Shown here piece by piece: positions 4,391 to 6,000 of a stretch of DNA of 6,000 nucleotides. This DNA comes from an uncultured bacterium (GTDB lineage Bacteria; Patescibacteriota; Minisyncoccia; Phycocordibacterales; UBA9973), in NCBI GenBank assembly GCA_903854645.1, contig CAINWY010000100.1, positions 1 through 6,000 on the forward strand, read 5' to 3'. The notes under the pieces were generated by a model. The model searched no databases. It was not told the origin of the DNA and saw only the letters and a program-made list of their open reading frames with translations. Every line of letters begins with the position of its first letter. The first letter of the stretch is position 1. The position numbers and the translations under genes were made by a program.

Positions 4391-4477
4391 CGGAAGGGGG
4401 GAGATTCGAACTCCCGAGGGGCTTTCACCCCTGACAGTTTTCAAGACTGTTCCATTAGACCACTCTGGCACCCTTCC
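4391..4477 (-). tRNA. tRNA-Ser (anticodon TGA)
   Basis: An 87-nt class II tRNA. Acceptor GGAAGGG/CCCTTCC, D arm CCA/TGG with 11-nt loop, and anticodon stem ACAGT/ACTGT with loop CTTGAAA (anticodon TGA at 4443-4441). It has a long variable arm with stem AGGGG/CCCCT, T arm GGGAG/CTCCC with TTCGAAT, and discriminator G73. The long variable arm and G73 are serine identity features. UGA reads UCA and other UCN codons. CCA is not encoded; the next bases are CAA. It is flanked by its own promoter and terminator. Confidence 0.97.
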
Positions 4478-4484
4478 GCATACA

Positions 4485-4513
4485 ACATTACATTATTTTC
4501 ATGATTTTTTCAA
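4485..4513 (-). promoter_or_regulatory. Probable tRNA-Ser promoter
   Basis: TTGAAA (4513-4508, 5/6), 17 nt, then TAATGT (4490-4485, 3/6). The -10 ends 7 nt before tRNA nucleotide 1, so transcription would start at or within a base of the mature 5' end, if this weak box is the real one. Confidence 0.4.
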
Positions 4514-4528
4514 GTTTTCAGATTTTAA

Positions 4529-4556
4529 CAAAACAGACCCATATGGGTCTGTTTTG
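4529..4556. terminator. 28-bp perfect palindrome, terminator of the DUF5652-like gene
   Basis: CAAAACAGACCC and GGGTCTGTTTTG flank ATAT, a perfect palindrome beginning 9 nt after the stop codon of the minus-strand gene. The GC-rich core ends in TTTT on both strands, so it works as an intrinsic terminator and separates that gene from tRNA-Ser. Confidence 0.8.
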
Positions 4557-4564
4557 AGTGGTAT

Positions 4565-4792
4565 TTATAATTTTGTTTTAAGCGCCTTCCATACTTCTTT
4601 TGGAGTTTTCTTTGCTACATAAAAGATAAATATTATATCTAATATTGCAAATGTATTTAAAATCAAAAGAACGATAAACCAAAGACGACTTCTGTTTTGA
4701 GCCGCTATCCAGACAGCATAGCCCTTCCATGGTAGAACCCAAAGAAGTGAGAAGAACAAAATCCATAAATTATCCTTGAAAAATGTTTCCAT
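4565..4792 (-). CDS. Small two-TM membrane protein, DUF5652-like
   Basis: The 75-residue product has two hydrophobic helices (about 8-21 and 37-58). The first block, LLWVLPWKGYAVWIAAQNRS (16-35), is followed by LWFIVLLILNTFAILDIIFIF and a short basic tail TPKEVWKALKTKL. The pattern W-LPWKG-A-W-AA, then WF---L--NT--IL-I-Y-F, matches what I recall of the DUF5652 family, which is widespread in Patescibacteria and has no known function. The charge pattern puts the loop and C-terminus in the cytoplasm less clearly than usual. It is transcribed alone, divergently from ruvX, from a strong promoter whose -10 ends 6 nt before the ATG, and it ends at the palindromic terminator 4529-4556. Reality as a gene is well supported; the family call is from memory. 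Confidence 0.82.
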   Translation of the reverse strand: METFFKDNLWILFFSLLWVLPWKGYAVWIAAQNRSRLWFIVLLILNTFAILDIIFIFYVAKKTPKEVWKALKTKL

Positions 4793-4798
4793 GAGTAC

Positions 4799-4827
4799 AT
4801 TATAACAATAATATATTTTTCTGACAA
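4799..4827 (-). promoter_or_regulatory. Promoter of the DUF5652-like gene, leaderless spacing
   Basis: TTGTCA (4827-4822, 5/6), 17 nt, then TGTTATAAT (extended -10, box 4804-4799, 6/6) ends 6 nt before the ATG at 4792. This is the best promoter in the window. Confidence 0.75.
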
Positions 4828-4829
4828 TA

Positions 4830-4838
4830 TGGTATTAT
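4830..4838 (+). promoter_or_regulatory. Extended -10 promoter of ruvX, leaderless spacing
   Basis: TGGTATTAT (box 4833-4838, 5/6, with TGn) ends 7 nt before the ATG at 4846. No -35 match is seen at normal spacing. It is back-to-back with the minus-strand promoter, so RNA polymerase footprints would overlap. Confidence 0.55.
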
Positions 4839-4845
4839 GTGAAAT

Positions 4846-5271
4846 ATGAAGATTTTAGGTATTGACTACGGTTCAAAGAGGGTAGGATTATCACTTTCTG
4901 ACGAGGATGCATCTTTTGCTTTTCCTTATAGAATAATTCCCAATAATATGGAGCTTTTAGACACGATTCATAATATATGTGGAACCGAAGAAGTTTCTGC
5001 TATTGTTTTGGGTGAGTCACATGACCTTTCTGGTGTTCCCAATAAGATAATGGGAAGCATAGAAGAATTTAAAAGAAATATAGAAGCCGAACTAGACCTT
5101 CCTGTTTATTTTCAAAAAGAATTTATGACGACAGTTGAGGCGAGAGGTAGAGGTGGCAAGGAAATAAATAATGCTAAAAAAGTATCAAAACAAAAAAGCA
5201 CCCCAGCAGATGCTTCTGCCGCAGCACTAATTCTGCAGAGATATTTAGACAAAAAGAATTTAAAAAATTAA
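4846..5271 (+). CDS. ruvX: YqgF/RuvX-type putative Holliday junction resolvase / pre-16S rRNA nuclease
   Basis: The 141-residue RNase H-fold protein has the usual YqgF length (about 140). The first strand, ILGIDYGSKRVGLSLSD (3-19), carries catalytic Asp7. The central strand is AIVLGESHDLSG (52-63) where VVGLPxxMDG is usual. EFMTTVEA (92-99) keeps the Glu92 and TT of the common DExxTT-EA motif, with Lys91 in place of Asp. The last motif is TPADASAAALILQRYLD (119-135), giving Asp122, where VDxxAAxxILQxYL is usual. In E. coli YqgF matures the 5' end of 16S rRNA; a resolvase role has also been proposed, and which applies here is not known. The ATG at 4846 is set by the family start and the -10 seven nt upstream. 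A tRNA-binding protein gene follows after 27 nt. Stop is TAA. Confidence 0.88.
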   Translation: MKILGIDYGSKRVGLSLSDEDASFAFPYRIIPNNMELLDTIHNICGTEEVSAIVLGESHDLSGVPNKIMGSIEEFKRNIEAELDLPVYFQKEFMTTVEARGRGGKEINNAKKVSKQKSTPADASAAALILQRYLDKKNLKN

Positions 5272-5289
5272 GAATTAATAATTACGAAT
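5266..5289. repeat. AT-rich intergenic repeat, copy 2
   Basis: Same 24-nt sequence as 194-217 with a single G for A. It overlaps the last codons of ruvX and fills the spacer before the next gene. Its orientation relative to transcription is opposite to copy 1, arguing against a simple transcript-encoded signal. Confidence 0.55.
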
Positions 5290-5298
5290 CAAAATATT

Positions 5299-5652
5299 AT
5301 GGAATACGTAAAATACGAAGATTTTAAAAAAATGGATATAAGACTTGGAACAATCAAGGAGGTAATACCCGTTCCCGAAACAGACAAGCTTTTATGTTTT
5401 CAGATTGATTTCAATGAAGTGGACGAAGAGGGTAAAATAAAACTTCGTCAAATTATCTCAGGCCTACACGAATATTACCCAGATTATGAGACTCTAATAG
5501 GAAAGCAGGTTTTATATATTCTAAATCTAGAACCACGGACAATAAAAGGCTATGAAAGTAATGGTATGCTTATGGCAGTTGATGGGATTGATGGCAGGCC
5601 AGTATTCCTTGTTTCAGAACAACCCGCAGGAGTTGGAAGTAAGGTGAGGTAG
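5299..5652 (+). CDS. Free-standing tRNA-binding domain protein (MetRS C-terminal / Trbp111 type)
   Basis: The 117-residue protein is a single EMAPII-like OB-fold domain. YEDFKKMDIRLGTIKEVIPV (6-25) and PETDKLLCFQIDF (26-38) match the IxDFxKVDLRVGxI and PxADKLLxLxVD blocks. RQIISGLHEYY (50-60), LIGKQVLYILNLEPRTIKGYESNGML (66-91) and the ending VFLVSEQPAGVGSKVR complete the family pattern. Such domains bind the outside of tRNA as C-terminal appendices of methionyl-tRNA synthetase or as separate dimeric proteins (Trbp111, CsaA-like). Here the start, 27 nt after ruvX, and the domain boundaries show a separate protein. It may act in trans with a MetRS lacking the domain; that cannot be checked here. 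No Shine-Dalgarno or own promoter is obvious, so co-transcription with ruvX is likely. Stop is TAG. Confidence 0.9.
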   Translation: MEYVKYEDFKKMDIRLGTIKEVIPVPETDKLLCFQIDFNEVDEEGKIKLRQIISGLHEYYPDYETLIGKQVLYILNLEPRTIKGYESNGMLMAVDGIDGRPVFLVSEQPAGVGSKVR

Positions 5653-5663
5653 AATAATTAACA

Positions 5664-5693
5664 ATTACAAATTACTAATTACCAATTTGTAAT
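5664..5693. repeat. AT-rich inverted repeat after the tRNA-binding gene
   Basis: ATTACAAATT (5664-5673) and AATTTGTAAT (5684-5693) pair perfectly with a 10-nt loop. The left arm overlaps a piece of the AT-rich repeat family. With no GC pairs beyond two and no U-tract, it is a poor terminator; it may simply be two opposed repeat copies. Confidence 0.6.
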
Positions 5694-5726
5694 ACAAAAA
5701 GCATCTATTATTAGTAGTTATTAATT

Positions 5727-5732
5727 TTTAAT
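5727..5732 (+). promoter_or_regulatory. Possible -10 of the DedA gene
   Basis: TTTAAT (5/6) ends 7 nt before the ATG at 5740, the same spacing as the other leaderless promoters. No TGn or -35 supports it, and AT-richness makes chance matches likely. Confidence 0.3.
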
Positions 5733-5739
5733 TATCAAA

Positions 5740-6000
5740 ATGCTTGATCCTGTAACTTTAATTACAACAGTTGGTCTCATAGGTATTATATTTATAATCT
5801 TTGCAGAGACCGGATTATTCTTTGGTTTCTTTTTTCCAGGGGACTCTCTTCTTTTTACAGCAGGTATTTTAGCGTCGCAAGGTATTTTTAATATTTATTA
5901 TTTAATTATTTTTTGTATAATTTCAGCTATAATAGGGGATAGTGTAGGCTATTGGTCTGGTAAGAAGTATGGACGCAAGCTTTTTGAAAAAGATGCAGGA
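5740..6000 (+). CDS. DedA-family membrane protein, N-terminal 87 residues, cut by window edge
   Basis: The open frame gives 87 residues before the edge. Residues 8-31 are hydrophobic and lead into ETGLFFGFFFPGDSLLFTAG (23-42), the DedA signature with Glu23 and PGDS (33-36), where the family has conserved acidic residues. A second hydrophobic stretch (49-66) leads into GDSVGYWSGKKYGRKLFEK (66-84), matching GDxxGYxxGRxxG. DedA/VTT-domain proteins are membrane transporters or scramblases linked to lipid carrier recycling (for example UptA for undecaprenyl phosphate) and proton motive force; the substrate here is not determinable. The remaining TM helices lie beyond 6000. The ATG at 5740 fits the family start. 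It follows the tRNA-binding gene after 87 nt of AT-rich repeats. Confidence 0.92.
   Translation, partial: MLDPVTLITTVGLIGIIFIIFAETGLFFGFFFPGDSLLFTAGILASQGIFNIYYLIIFCIISAIIGDSVGYWSGKKYGRKLFEKDAG

Noticed and set aside
4578..4766. 62-codon minus-strand ORF
   Set aside because: Alternate frame within the DUF5652-like gene; lacks the family pattern and any start signal.

Overview
The window reads as a piece of chromosome from a small-genome bacterium of the Candidate Phyla Radiation (Patescibacteria, probably a Parcubacteria/Nomurabacteria-like lineage). The evidence is AT-rich DNA, short spacers, short versions of core proteins, a DUF5652-type mini membrane protein, an Fpg N-terminus starting MPELPEVTTTVNGL, and almost no Shine-Dalgarno sequences. 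The lineage is inferred from recalled family resemblance, not from a search.

Layout. Positions 1-814 (minus) hold ruvA followed by the start of an fpg/mutM gene, a DNA-repair pair. Divergent from them is rpsT (ribosomal protein S20) with a long structured 5' leader. It ends in a 25-bp stem that also terminates a convergent gene for a Cys-rich membrane-anchored protein of unknown function. Positions 1690-2080 carry no convincing gene. They hold a dense set of palindromes, two tandem 99/79-bp repeats, and a broken inverted copy of the 3' end of the neighbouring tRNA-Arg(GCG) gene. Positions 2081-4477 (minus) hold, in transcription order, tRNA-Ser(UGA), a HIT-family hydrolase, malic enzyme (4 nt after the HIT gene), a two-TM membrane protein, and tRNA-Arg. 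A DUF5652-like membrane protein (minus) and ruvX/yqgF (plus) diverge from a 53-bp promoter region. ruvX is followed by a free-standing tRNA-binding-domain protein and the start of a DedA-family membrane protein that runs off the window.

How the parts work together. RuvA, the YqgF-type nuclease and Fpg belong to recombination and base-excision repair. S20, two tRNAs and the tRNA-binding protein belong to translation. Malic enzyme supplies pyruvate and reduced cofactor. There is no sign of a defence system, prophage, CRISPR array or transposase.

Most notable signals: (i) several protein genes have a TATAAT-like -10 box, usually with an extended TGn, ending only 6-7 nt before the start codon, which predicts leaderless mRNAs; (ii) the tRNA-associated palindromic island at 1756-2100; (iii) a tRNA-Arg with anticodon GCG instead of the usual bacterial ACG; (iv) a hairpin directly before the rpsT start codon; (v) departures from textbook motifs in the malic enzyme and HIT protein.
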